A DNA stretch of 64,000 nucleotides from Mucidula mucida (lineage: Eukaryota; Basidiomycota; Agaricomycetes; Agaricales; Physalacriaceae). The stretch lies in NCBI GenBank assembly GCA_015501055.1, contig JADNYV010000043.1, positions 62,001 to 126,000 of the forward strand, in the 5' to 3' direction. The position numbers were made by a program, and so were the translations under genes. The notes below the pieces were generated by a model, which did not search any database, had not been told where the DNA came from, and saw only the letters and a list, made by a program, of their open reading frames with translations. Position 1 is the first letter of the stretch, and each line of letters opens with the position of its first letter. Shown here piece after piece: positions 41,589 through 53,143 of the stretch.

Positions 41589-43237
41589 ATGACCACGTCG
41601 CAGACCGAGGACTTGTTTCTTTTTGTGCAAGGAGAATGGAGAGGAAATGGCAGTGGTGAGTATACTACTCCTACCAGGCCACTCGTCTTATTAGATCACA
41701 GTCTACTTGACCAGCAGGCGTCACTGTAAGACGGAGTTTTTCCTCTGCGCCACCGATAACGATGCTTTGCATGTTAAATGGTATGTGTTCCTTCTCTATA
41801 CAGATCTTGGTGTAACCACGCTTTGACGTATAGTCGACGAACGTCTACTTGGGCCGAAGGAGACCTTGACAAACCAACGGCGCTCGCCACAGCGCTGGAC
41901 CCTCCGGATGTATTACTCGCGATTGATATCACTTTTGAACGCTTAGAAGCTGCGTCGGAGAACACATTCTCAGCTACTGTAAAGAATCTCAAGAATGAGA
42001 AATGTAACTTTCTCTATCACGACATCTCCCAATATATACTGATCTGTCCAAATAGCCACCGAGCTCCTGGCTAAACGCACATCATTCGACCTCCTCCGTG
42101 GCGGTACCAGATCCTGCACAATTGTCTACCGTGATGAAGATATATGTGAAAGACGGGTTAGCTCACTCCTTTTGATTTTTTGAACGCGCTGATTGACAGA
42201 GCCCTTAGTATTTTTTGGCGCTTCAGTTCAGCGATCCAGAACGCGGCCCCAATGGCCTTCTTCGGCTGGCTCTGACCATCCGCCCGACGCTAATTGAAGG
42301 CGTTGCCGAAGGACTTGAGATGGACATGGGCTTGGCCCAGGCTGCGCTTTTGCCTCAAGTCACAGGCGATGAATCGATTCATATCTCTCGGGGACCGGTA
42401 TTCTCGTGGTCCATTGCTCTACACTGTGGTAAATGGGTTGGAAAAGGACAAGGTAATTCGACTTTCTTCACTGATGAAATTCGGACGTATAGCTTATCGC
42501 CTACAGCCATTCATCACTTCGGGGAACATGAAGAGAACATTTCTGTGTGGGTCTTGTATGATCTTCGACATTGTCAAGAGGGCGAGTCTACGTTTCCGCC
42601 TGAAGCGTGTCCTCATCGACTCAACGTTTCTTTTCGAACATTTGTCGAGACTGAGGCTTTGGAGACCGCAGGCACCTCAATGGAAAGGAAAAAGAAAAAG
42701 CGAAGGATTGACCCCAAAGTAAATTGGAATAAAGCATCTCGTTGTTCTCTGATAGCAGAATGCGACGCTACTATTGTGCGACGAGATGGACAAGGGTGGT
42801 TCGTGCCACGAGAAGTAGGAACGGGCAATGAACTAGAATCTCGTGGTTTCGGTAAGTCTTTTCAGTAGTGACTGTACTCGTTCATCATTAATCCGCTGCC
42901 AAACATAGTCTTCAATATCTGTCCCAATTGCCTCTTCGCAGACATCCCCGTTAACGACAGACCCCCTGTGCCGCCCGAACTAGTCTTGCCTCTCGGTACT
43001 CCTATCTCCTACATAGAGAGAGGGGAAATAGTTTATACGGTTATGACTGGACCTCCGACGGGCGAACCTTTCCCCGGAGTGGGGAAGGAGGTTAAGTATA
43101 TCCCGTCGGTTTACACCATACATCGTGGAGCGCATACAATATCTGCTGTGGCGAGACATGTCAGGGAAGGGTATATGGTATGTCGGGATGTCAACGTGAG
43201 GGGTCTGAGGAGATGGGGGGAGTACTGGGATCTGTGA
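41589..43237 (+). CDS. hypothetical protein, about 480 residues
   Basis: Not recognised. Start ATG 41589 (MTTSQTEDLFLFVQGEWRGN) after the second element. Exons follow with short introns near 41656-41717, 41781-41803, 42003-42057, 42158-42199 and 42853-42909. Text includes KTEFFLCATDNDALHVK, LDPPDVLLAIDITFERLEAA, TSFDLLRGGTRSCTIVYRDE, LRLALTIRPTLIEGVAEGLE, a basic patch KKKKRRID (possible NLS), FNICPNCLFADIPVND (a CxxC) and a final exon ending RGLRRWGEYWDL. The region 42215-42852 is one long exon with normal composition. The intron at 41781 gives TGA at the junction, so either its borders differ or a base is miscalled. A few frame joins are uncertain. No signal peptide or membrane helix. Confidence 0.55.
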
Positions 43238-43533
43238 GGTCTACGGTGACTGGTCCGCGCGCTTGGTTCCCCGTGACTTCCAGAAGAAATGTATCGCTTA
43301 TAACTTATGTACGTCTTTCTTGGGCGAACGTTAGGCGCTTCTCAATATCTATGATCGTCATTCATGCAATTTTCCATATATGAGATTCGATTCGATTCGA
43401 TCTGCCCAAGACGCGTCGCGTCGCGTCTCGTGTCGCGGAGGCAAATATGACCGTACCTACAGATGACGTAAGATGGCGATCACCTCACTCGAAGCTGGCA
43501 GCCTTAGTAAGGCAATCTTCGACTTGAACAACC

Positions 43534-44428
43534 ATGTCTGTCCCCGTTGCCAACCCGCGAATTCTCCTTCTTGGTGGTCATGGAAAAGTGTCTTTGCTCA
43601 TGACGCCCCGTCTCCTTTCCCGCGGCTGGTCGGTCACCAGTCTCATCCGGGATCCCGCCCAAGAGTCGGATATCAAGAATGCAGGCTCCAGTGCTACTGG
43701 AAGCGACATCGGGAAGCTAGATGTTCTCGTCGACAGCCTGGAAGATGTAGCTACCCATTTCGATGCTAAACGCGTCCTAGACAAAGTCAATCCTGATTGG
43801 ATCGTTTGGAGTGCTGGTCAGTTTGCCTCGTTTTCAGATGTTGATGCCCTTACACAAAACAGGCGCCGGTGGGAAAGGCGGAGCCTCTCGCACAAATGCC
43901 ATTGATAACGTTGCAGCCTGTGCGTTCGCCAGAGCAGCAGCGGCCACACCGAGCATCAAAGTTTTCCTTACAGTCTCTGCGTTGTCTTCTCGTCGACAGA
44001 GAGCACCATGGTGGTCCGATGAAGACTGGGCGCTCGTTGAACGCATGAATAAGGAGATTCTACCTGCATACTATAAAGCGAAACTCTCAGCCGACGAATG
44101 TTTGACTGCCGTTGCTCACAAACGCAACGCAGCTTCAAACGCGTCGCCCTTCGCAGCCATCTTGTTGCGTCCCGGGGGTCTGAGTGATGAAGCGGCCTCT
44201 GGGAAAGTACAGTTGGGGAAAACTAGGGCGAAGGGATTCGTGTCGCGTGCAGATGTCGCTGAAGCAGCCGCGAGATTACTCGAAGAAGCACAAAAGGGTT
44301 GGCTCGGTGGTTGGGTTGATTTGTTGGGTGGAGAAGAGGATATGGGTGATGCAGTAAAGCGATGGATCAGCAGCGGGGAAGATGCTATTGAAGGCGAGAA
44401 CAAGGGGGAGATTTACAAATCGCTATGA
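43534..44428 (+). CDS. NAD(P)-binding (atypical SDR-like) protein
   Basis: Start ATG 43534; exon 1 to 43816, intron 43817-43862, exon 2 43863-44428, about 282 residues. The N-terminal beta-alpha-beta has a glycine turn ILLLGGHGKVSLLMTPRLL, followed by SVTSLIRDP (Arg at the end of strand 2, fit for NADP) and DWIVWSAGAGGKGGA, the strand 4 turn. Later, FLTVSALSSRRQRAPWW and YYKAKLSADECLTA give the S...YxxxK-like arrangement of extended/atypical short-chain enzymes, and ILLRPGGLSDE and FVSRADVAEAAARLLEEA are typical of SDR_a5-type proteins. The substrate is unknown. Frame intact. Confidence 0.75.
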
Positions 44429-44688
44429 GCACAAACAGTTCAGAAGAGGAAAAATGATGTACTATTATTCTCCGTGGCAAAAAACGGACAGACGGTATGT
44501 AGATTAACAGTTAATGAAGTTCGATTTCATTGCCAATGGCACTAGGGCCGGCGCGACACGTGCACCTATGACTTGACTGTGACCTCCATAAGTCTTCCAC
44601 TCGGTTAGTAGTAACATCATAGGTAAGTCGGCGCTGTCTATTCTCTGGATTAAACTTGAACCATTCATCAGGCTTCAAGCTCAAAGTA
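44429..44688. other. short intergenic
   Basis: 3' flank of the SDR-like gene and promoter of the F-box gene; nothing else seen. Confidence 0.35.
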
Positions 44689-46044
44689 ATGGCCATCGAT
44701 TCTCCGTCCCCACGGCTTCCTACTGAAATATGGCTGCATATCTTTGAGATGGTCTCCCGCCGCCCTTCAGATAGTCTGAACACCAACTCTGCACCTTGGA
44801 CGTTGGGTCATATCTGTTCCACTTGGCGGCATCTCGTTCTTTCGAATACATCTTTGTGGTCCACCCTCATTATCACAACCGAGCCACACTTTGCGGGTCA
44901 AATTCTCATCGAACATCTCCGCCGTTCTGCGGAGCATCCGCTCCGCATTGGTATTCAAGTCCCACTACCAGTCATTGACCCGAATGACTCTGATAGCGAC
45001 GACGAGGTTCAACTCGTAGTCGACCAGCTTCGCTTTCGACGTTTGATAGATTTACTGGTGCATGAATCTCGCCGCTGGCACACCGTCGAGCTTGAAGTCT
45101 ATTCTTTTGCCGTCACAGATCTCGACTTAGCCGCGCGCTTGCGAGGGAAGCTCCCATTGCTTGAGGAATTTTATTTAAAGAAGCCCCCATACGATCCTCT
45201 TGCCCCCGACCAAAACCTTGTCCGAACATTCCTACAGGCACCAAATCTGCACAAGGCTGACTTCCGAGATAATCGTCTCTTCGAGGCGCCTAGTGCAGCC
45301 CACATCACGCACCTGAGCACCACTCTCAACGTTCCTTCGGATGTGCAGTACCTCTCGTCCTATGCACACATTACAGAGCTGCATCTCCGCTCCTATCATC
45401 GCAAGCCCGTATCCACTCCCATTATCCTCCCCATGATCAAGAAATTCTCAGCACGGCTTTCTATCATCCTCGATGTGCTTACACTTCCCAATCTCGAAAC
45501 GCTAACAGTGCGGGACTGCTCTTCCAAGTCACGGGAGAGCCTCGAGAAGTTCTTGGAGCGTTCGCGGTGTCAATTGAAGGTGCTTTCTATTCTCAAAGGC
45601 CAGCTGCTCGCCGAGCTCGATCTTAGGGGACCGGCATTTCGATACGTGAACCGCCTCACGCTGCCCGTTCCGCAAAATACGTTGGAGACGATGGCGAAAA
45701 TGTCTGACCCGGCTGTTCTGCCCTCTTTGGAGGTCGTGACGCTTATGATCAAGGACGCTCAATTCAGCGAGGAGGTCGAGAGTGTCGAAGAGGGTGCACG
45801 GGAGCTCAAGATGGAGCTCATCGCGTTTCTGGGCAAGAGACGAATGAAGTTGTTGAGATTGTATTGCGGGGACAATGATTTCGCTGCGCTCCAGAACGCG
45901 GGGCTGCGAGAGCTCGGAGAAGCCGGGTTGGCGGTGGAACTGGACCACTTCAATAGCAATCACGACGAGTGGAAGTGGTGGAAGGGTCCTCATTGGTTCC
46001 TCGCTTCACCGGACCTCAGACATATTGCTTCATTTCTGTCCTAA
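44689..46044 (+). CDS. F-box protein
   Basis: Single-exon gene of 451 residues; start ATG 44689 (MAIDSPSPRLPTEIW). The F-box LPTEIWLHIFEMVSRR opens the protein and is followed by the usual agaricomycete continuation APWTLGHICSTWRHLVLSN then TSLWSTLIIT. The rest is a set of irregular leucine-rich units (LRLYC, LPLLEEFYLKKP, ITELHLRSY, LPNLETLTVRDCSS, LKVLSIL), so it likely serves as the substrate-recognition part of an SCF ubiquitin ligase. This family is hugely expanded in agaricomycetes; the target is unknown. Intronless and intact. Confidence 0.85.
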   Translation: MAIDSPSPRLPTEIWLHIFEMVSRRPSDSLNTNSAPWTLGHICSTWRHLVLSNTSLWSTLIITTEPHFAGQILIEHLRRSAEHPLRIGIQVPLPVIDPNDSDSDDEVQLVVDQLRFRRLIDLLVHESRRWHTVELEVYSFAVTDLDLAARLRGKLPLLEEFYLKKPPYDPLAPDQNLVRTFLQAPNLHKADFRDNRLFEAPSAAHITHLSTTLNVPSDVQYLSSYAHITELHLRSYHRKPVSTPIILPMIKKFSARLSIILDVLTLPNLETLTVRDCSSKSRESLEKFLERSRCQLKVLSILKGQLLAELDLRGPAFRYVNRLTLPVPQNTLETMAKMSDPAVLPSLEVVTLMIKDAQFSEEVESVEEGARELKMELIAFLGKRRMKLLRLYCGDNDFAALQNAGLRELGEAGLAVELDHFNSNHDEWKWWKGPHWFLASPDLRHIASFLS

Positions 46045-46107
46045 AATACGACGCCAAAATAATACTTTTCCACAACACCATCACGGTATACAACATAATC
46101 AAAACAC

Positions 46108-47255
46108 TCAAGCTGACGATCTTGCCGGCATCTGTTCAGCAATCCATTGCCCAAGAACCTCAGCATTCCGGGTCTGGATATAGATGGTCCCAGGACCGGT
46201 GAATCTAACCAGACATCAGGACCTTCTTTAGTAAACTCGCGAGATGTACGTACCGACAAACCAATCCCTCATCAGTATGAGCTCCGGACAAGAATCCACC
46301 TGCCTGGATTCTTTCGACCTTATATTGGGCAGTCCAGGCGACAAGGTGTCCATTGTCGACGATCCATTGTTCCCCAGGTTGCAAATGCTTCTGAATGATA
46401 GCTCCGATGCTCTGGACGAAGAGAATACCCTGACCGGTAATCTGGTAGACGAACAGACCTTCGCCAGAGACTAAACACGCGTCATGAAAACGGGGCCAAA
46501 GAAGGATAGAGGTGTCGTACAAAGCGCTTTTCCGAACCCTTGGGACTTTGTGGAACGAACGACGTCCATTGAACAGGCCAAGAACGCGTCTTTTCCAACG
46601 GACCAAGGCACAGAACCTTCAAGCAATTGAATAGGTATACGAAAAAACGCGCGGCGAAGTGATATACCGTCTAGTTTGATAGGGACGATATCTCCCCAGA
46701 TATCGGGGGCAAGCATCACTTCTCCTGGACCGGTAAAGATTGACTCAGACATCTGCGGGATCAATGAGCTTGGCTACCCCATGAAGAGACGAAAACATAC
46801 GTCGCCTCCTGTCATCATCTTCTTGAAGCTAGCAAGATTCGAGCATTAATCCAAACTTATCAACGAACAACGTTCATCTCACCTGAATTTCAACTACGCC
46901 GGTGTTAATCACGTTGATTCACGAAAGAGAGTCGAGTGCATACCTTTCCTTTGATCTGAACAGTGCCAGCCATCGCGACCATTGATCCTGGCTTTCCCTT
47001 GACCTGATAATTCGGCTGCAAGTTGATCGAGAGCAAACTATTGCTATCTCTATGATCGACTCTGTACTGCATGCCCTCAAAGGCCCCAGTCGTGTCGATG
47101 GCTGCGTGAGAGCCGTGTCCTTGAGACGTGGTGGCCATGGTGGGCTGAGGAGGAATGCCGTGGCCAAAATGAGGAGGCATCATACCGCCCGGCTGAGGTC
47201 CCATTGGCATTTGGGGCATGGCGTACTGCTGAGAGTGTTGGGGGTGATGGGACAT
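46108..47255 (-). CDS. AIM24-family protein
   Basis: Start ATG 47255. The N-terminus (MSHHPQHSQQYAMPQMPMGP) is a Gln/Pro/Met-rich extension of the form often seen in fungal cytosolic AIM24-like proteins rather than a clear mitochondrial presequence. Family core: YQVKGKPGSMVAMAGTVQIK, SIFTGPGEVMLAPDIWGD, VPWSVGKDAFLACS, KSQGFGKAL, LFVYQITGQGILFVQSIGAI, QPGEQWIVDNGHLVAWTA, VERIQAGGFLSGAHTDEGLV and FTGPGTIYIQTRNAEVLGQW. About six short introns. The fold is a double beta-helix/tubby-like barrel. In yeast Aim24 stabilises MICOS; the role of this shorter type is not known. Junctions keep the frame by eye. Confidence 0.85.
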
Positions 47256-48141
47256 GGTGGCAAGACAGGATTAGGCGTTCAATTCAATACCCCCTTGCCT
47301 TTATATTCGAGATCGGAACAGCCACATAGTCGGGCGCTGAAACGTGCACACCCTTTACGGCACTGCAGTGCAGACCAATCTTCAATGGTTGATGGGCGGT
47401 CGGAAAGAATGGCAATCAAGGCGGCCCGGCGCACTGCCGGAGGTTCCCTGCACTGCCACTTTGGCACTTTCGATGATCGCCAGCAAGATGAACAACAGCG
47501 CCGATTCTCCAGTCCTGCGATTTGCATCTTTCTGAAATCTCTACGCTGCCACTCTTATCAGTGTACCTAAATATTTGCTCTGTTAAGGCATAGTTGCATC
47601 CTGAGATGTAAGTTCACTACGTACTTCTATCGATGCGCGCACATTGCATAGTAGTAAGTGAAGCTCCATTCCGTTTAGCCTGATATGGCCAGCTTGATGA
47701 ACTGCACTCCGCTCTCTCCGAGGGCGAAGATGTATCACGGTCAGCGCCTGCATTCCGGTCACTCAGATGAGACGTGCTCTCCGATACTTCTGCATGACAC
47801 TGACGGTAGCGAGATCCTCATCTCCGGCACAATACCGCATCTGACCGTTGAAGCTTTGTTTCGCTTTACAGCTCTTCATTCAGACTCTGAAACATACTTA
47901 TGACAAGAACTCACGGTATACAGTTGAATTTTATACATATGCACAGTAGCTACAGTTGTCCTACGTTATGCGTGCTGTTTCTTTACGATTTTACTGTTAC
48001 AGTACTGTTTGTGATGCGCTCTCAAGCTGAGTTGGTCGGAGCTTTAATGCCGATAGAGCCGAGCGTCCAGGAGAGGAAATTGGTTCCCACGGCAGGAGGT
48101 CTTAGCGGCTGGATTACTTCCACGGACGACCACAACCTGCG
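47256..48141. other. no supported gene
   Basis: Shared promoter region of the AIM24 gene and the ubiquitin-like gene, plus about 600 bp with short frames only. A frame at 47685 (MASLMNCTPLSPRAKM) has no visible family. Confidence 0.35.
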
Positions 48142-49908
48142 ATGCCCAAAATCCGAAACGACCACTCTCGTCCAAGCACAAGTGCCTCGCCACAGCACGA
48201 AAACAAATTTATCGTCTTCACCGATGGAAAAAGACGCGTTTTATTGACGCGCACCATCCTCAAGGGCACCTACGATGTCAGTCCATTTCCACGACTTTGA
48301 AACGCGTCTGACTTTCGAATTTACCCTTAGGACGCGCTCGACGTCCTCTCAGGCCACTTTCCCAGCATACCGCGCGACAGAATGACACTGCAGACCAACA
48401 AACTGGAGGCGTGTGACGGGGCATTCGTCGATATACCCAGGGAGAGTTGGAGCGAGGTTTTGCCACATCTATACTCGGTGATGTGGTGGAAGGAGACTAT
48501 CGGTGCTGCCGCCAGGTATATCTTCCAGCATTCATCTTTTTCTGTCCATTAAACGCGTCTCGACAGCCCTCATAACCCCTTCTCCCCCTTCACCAATCAA
48601 GAAAATGACCGTCACCGTCCAAAACACTACCGGAAAACGCGTCGAACTGGAGCTCAAATCATCACAAACCCTTGTTTCCAGCGTGCTCTCCGCCTACTGC
48701 TCACATATGAAGACCGATTCGCGTCCACCAACCTCTACAATGGCACGACTCTATTACCTAGAGGCGCGACGCTTGCGTCACAATCTATATCCGAGGACGC
48801 GCTTCTTACAGCAAAGACCGGCTCTCCCTCCCTTTCTCCATCGAAGCAAAAATTCACCGTTTACCTTACTGAGGCTAATGGAGAGAAGTACGGCTTCATG
48901 GTGTCAAGCAATACTTCACTCTCCTCCATCAGATCCGCGTATATGGCGCGATTCTTCAAGGGCAATCTTGAGGACGAACCACGATTCCTTACTTCAAACC
49001 TCGAGCATATCGATACCAACCTTAGAGTGGCGGATTATGACTTGCATGACGGCGACGAGATCATCCTCATGAAACCGCAACGTGGAGGGAAGCCGGTGAT
49101 ATATCTGTTCTCTCCCGCTTCCATCCAGGCATCCGTGCGACTCTCTCTCGTCAAGGATTGGGCGTTCTCCGCCATTTATCCAGTTGTACCCATCAAGACA
49201 TACCCCCCAGTTGGTCAGACTCTGGAGTGGCACGTCCAAACACATCCTGATGGGACGTTAACGGAATATTCGACAAATCTCAGGAGACCTATTTGTTCTG
49301 GGAGGCAGAGTATGTCTGGCTATTTTTTTATTCGCTTGTTTTGACAATCTTCTAGAACCCAGTCGGATCGACATAACCCACTATCTCCTCCTCCGTCGCC
49401 CTCTGATGGCCCGGTGTTCAATCCGGTGCACAGTACAGTCACAGATTTGGACTCTGTAGTCCTTCCCGTCACGCAAATAACTCCTTACCTGGATGCTGCG
49501 CTCACCGCACTCTCACTTCATGTAGAGGCCCGAACATCATTCATAACGTGAGCGTCCCATGAACGTCTGTCTGTTCCTTATTAACGTGAACAAATTAGGT
49601 ACTGGCTGCCCTCGATTCTCAAACATACCCATATTGCTTTGCGCTTCGTACCCCAGGCAGCATATGAGACAGCTGCTCCACTAGAAGTTACACCTCAGCC
49701 CGACGTGCTGACTAGAATATTCATGCTTTGGAAGGGTGTCACGTCGGCAGAGTTACACTCGGGAGTGTGGCAAAGCTCGGTGCAACGTGCAGCCCTCGAC
49801 GTCGAAATGTGGAAGGGTATCGTCGGTATCCAGGAGTTCCCGAGCATGTACGACGAGAGTGCGTTCAGAGTACTGGAATGGGGAGGAATGGAGGTTCACA
49901 AGTCATAG
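48142..49908 (+). CDS. agaricomycete ubiquitin-like-repeat protein
   Basis: Exon 1 48142-48276 (MPKIRNDHSRPSTSA), intron 48277-48330, exon 2 48331-48515, intron 48516-48601, exon 3 from 48602, then introns near 49308-49355 and 49550-49599. First segment: KFIVFTDGKRRVLLTRTI with LDVLSGHFPSIPRDRMTLQT, a compact alpha/beta unit. Second: MTVTVQNTTGKRVELELKSS, LYNGTTLLPRGATLAS, DALLTAKT, a ubiquitin-like fold. Third: KFTVYLTEANGEKYGFMVSS...DLHDGDEIILMKPQRGG, another. Then KPVIYLFSPASIQASVRLSL, a block I know from many mushroom genomes, and a C-terminal domain. Two bases appear missing at homopolymers: in AAAA at 48602 (exon 3 start) and CC at about 48741. With them the frame is continuous. Function unknown. 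Confidence 0.6.
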
Positions 49909-50083
49909 AAGGCGCCTTAACTCAACCACTAATTTATCTCATTTAAGCATCGTATATAGTTGGAATGCATCAGAATTAGTCTCGTCTGAAGGATTCGTTG
50001 CGTTCTACGTTTCTGCAGCTCCTTGTACATTTTAAATTATAGGCGTGTACATGGGTCTAATGTCTAATAATTGCAAAGAAGTG
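49909..50083. other. short convergent intergenic
   Basis: 3' ends of two convergent genes; no feature seen. Confidence 0.3.
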
Positions 50084-51550
50084 CTACACAATCTCATCAC
50101 GAGTCTTCTGGCCATCCCAGACAGACGACGTCCCATCATCATTCTCGTCCAGCTTTGCTCGACTCCGTGTCAGATCCGTGTTCTCGATAGTAAATCGAGG
50201 TCGATCCCCGAGCTCGTGTTGTTCAACGTGAACGAACACTTCAGGGCGCGTCGTCGTGGTCCCTGTTCGACCGGCTGACCTTTTCCTGCCGCCACTAATG
50301 CCGCCACCACTGATCATGCCCGACCGAGAATTCGAGTCGGGATTCGAATGAGAGTAGGACCAACCACTTCGTGAGTTTAACGAACTCAAGAGCGTGTTCG
50401 TGTAGAGTTTGCACAGCGGGAAGTTGAAAATCAGATGTCTAACAAGAACATTAACATCCTTTAGAAGAGCGCACGGAGCATATGGAGAACCTACAATCCA
50501 CTCGGATTTACGAGGAACAGGACGAGATCGATGATGGCGCAGATGGACGTAACCAGGCCAGTTTGAATCGTGACTGCGAAGGTTCAGCCAGAGTGAAAGT
50601 AGTGAAAATGGGGGACATACGTCGTATAATGCGGTCGACCAGCTCGTCCGAACCCTGGAAACCAGTCTTGTGCCGGCGCCTGGGCGTGGTTGAGTTGAAG
50701 TCCTTATCAGAAAAGAAAGAAGACGCACAGATACCACACCAAGATTCCCGTCACACACAAGTCCGCTATGCAAGAAGAAGCAAGCCAGACAATGACGACA
50801 GCTTGGAACTCTTGGAATTTCGTGAATTCGGATGTCGTTCTGATCTCGGCGGCGGTAACAATGCCAGCAACTGTTTTGAGTCTAAGTTTACGATAGTAAC
50901 GGGGTAAGGTCACCTTACCAGTTCCTGCCATGGACATGGCGACCACCACCGTAGTGAGATACCAGTTGGATGTCAAGACTTTGACGCGCCACGCGAAGAA
51001 AAGCTGCACTACGCCCGAGATGATACCCTGAGAGAAAACACCAAGATGAGACACAAAACTCGAATGGAGAGCGTCTTCCTCACAGTCAAGGCGGGGTCTA
51101 AGAAACGGAGATCAGGTCAAAACCGCATTTCGGGCATAGAAATCCTACACACCAGTTGCAAACAACCAGGTAGCATTCTGCAGATATTCCGCGTCGTCTG
51201 TTGTGCACCTCTTTCAATATTCGCCACACAACCATGGTAGTCGAGACGTACCGAAGTGATTTATGAGCGCGACATACATGTCGATGCCGATGAAGATCGA
51301 ATTGGCCAAGTTTGCAGCTACAAGCATGAACACAAACGTCTTCATCCAAAGCTTGTCGCGTCGCTTGTACGTTTTCATGTAGATGTACAACTGGGTCATA
51401 ATAATGCCCAGCAATATGAAGTTGAACATCAGGCCGATGAGCATCGGGCCATGGCTAGATGTACCATTAGAAAACTCCGCGGAAAGGCAGATAAAATCCC
51501 ACTTACGCGACGCTAGCAGGATTCGGGCTGGTGCTGGGAGAGGACGCCAT
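50084..51550 (-). CDS. 7-TM membrane protein, DUF6534 type
   Basis: Start ATG 51550 (MASSPSTSPNPASVA). Helices: PMLIGLMFNFILLGIIMTQL (then YIYMKTYKRRDKLWMK, a basic loop), TFVFMLVAANLANSIFIGID, GVFSQGIISGVVQLFFAWRV, a Tyr/Leu helix after LTSNWYLTTVVVAM, QAVVIVWLASSCIADLCVTG with ILVWYL, and the DUF6534 block near HLIFNFPLCKLYTNTLLSSL then NSR. The C-terminal tail is long, Ser/Gly/Arg-rich and disordered and ends in an acidic stretch. About six introns of 50-60 nt. The topology resembles fungal seven-helix receptors, but no ligand or G-protein link is known. Frame intact by eye. Confidence 0.8.
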
Positions 51551-53143
51551 GATGCGCACACCGCCACAAGGCCATGCATGCTGATATATAAAGCTGTATC
51601 TCTAAGCACGCGTTAAGTTTGGCCCTTCGACGCCATAGCGCCAGGAGCCCCTAAATCGGTACGCTTCTGTCGGACAAATCGAACAGGTTGTATCGCTGCG
51701 ATCGCGAGAGGACCCCCTATAACATGTTGATCCGGATCAGTCAGTGTGAGGCTACCAGGACCTCTCCATTCATCAGAGACACATAGCAGCATAAAAGAGG
51801 TCGCATTGTAAGCGTAGAAAGGATTTCCGGTCCAGCAGACGCGTACGCTGTTGGTTGAAGCGAGAGAAAGGCCATCCCGGCAACATCCGAAGAAACCTTT
51901 TTTTGAATATTCCGTCAAAATCTTCAACTATATTGCTGTCACTGCAAATTTCTTTAGATAGATAGATAGATATATTTTAGCCTGCGTCTAGCCCTTAAAG
52001 AACACAGCAGATCGTTGGGTTCAGCTCGAACCCGGAGAGAGACAAATATTATTACCTTTCGTGAGGCTACCCCCCAGTCCGTCGGGTCGAACACAAGACG
52101 TGAACGGAGCCCCGGACTGCCCACGAAAATTTCAAGATAGCGCACAGTGGCCAGTGGCCACTGACTGGAGACGACTAGAATACCTCCATGGATCTAAGGT
52201 GGTCCGGAAGAAGGCCCTCACCCATCCCATTCCGAGACATTTTCCCCAGTGTTCGCAGGAACTGACGGTACTAGGTACCACTAGGTGAAACGACAGCAGA
52301 TCGAGTACCTAGCTGTACCTAGTGGCTGCCAGGATACTGTCGACATACAACGCGTCTCCGAATGACCAGAGGTTGGTTACGGTAAGTGCTCTCTTGTGTG
52401 GCGCTTGTAATGGAGTGATGCCATTCCTTCCATCTGGAGCATCATGCATCATCAGCGAACCATGACTGCTCTAGGTCTTCTTCACCTTCGGGGGTGCCAT
52501 TCAATGGCCGTGATGTTGGTGAACCCCTAAAGTTTCGGTTCAAAGAACTACTGCTGACTCCTATACCCACGTATGTTAGCTTGATATTTTTTGTTGTTTC
52601 CATTTGACGCGTTTCGTGATAAATAACCTACGCCTATTTCTGGCCCTCTCAGATTTATCGGAAGCGGTGAATACCATGATCGTTTTGATTTGCTGGAGCT
52701 TGGTGAAATACTTGAAGATCTTTCCCTATGAATACATGTACGGTCTTGTACGGCGTGACATGAGTGTTTCGGGCTTGCCTAGCCAGCCTGGAAGGCTGTC
52801 AGACGATGAAAGGCCCGTCGTTCTGCGACGCCACAATCTGGGTTGTCGTGGTTTTTCACCTACGGCCATTTCACACCGGGAAGGAATCAGCGCGTCTTTA
52901 AGCTCTAAGCTTCTAACACCAGAACCCCTACTGGATTCAGCAGGATCCTGAATCACCTTTTGAAATTAGGCCGCTAGCATCATTCTCTCCGCTCACACTC
53001 GTACCTCCTGCCCACAGAGATAACGAATTCCTCCTGTAATGAACACTCGTGCACACACTAAATCCTCGGGTTATAGAAAACCCTGACATTCAGTTCGTTA
53101 TTCTTAATATACAGGTGTTTGAAGTACTAGAATATATCAAGCG
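51551..53143. other. about 1.6 kb without a supported gene
   Basis: Several short frames occur, including one on the minus strand (51613-51927) that starts without ATG. A cluster of TACCTAG/CTAGGTA motifs sits at 52270-52325. Nothing builds a protein. Confidence 0.35.

Noticed and set aside
51613..51927. Minus-strand open frame reading NPFYAYNATSFMLLC
   Set aside because: It starts without ATG, ends soon, and no splice partners were found; kept out of the gene list.
52265..52330. TACCTAG/CTAGGTA motif cluster
   Set aside because: A few irregular copies in 60 bp with no wider structure; likely chance in low-complexity DNA.
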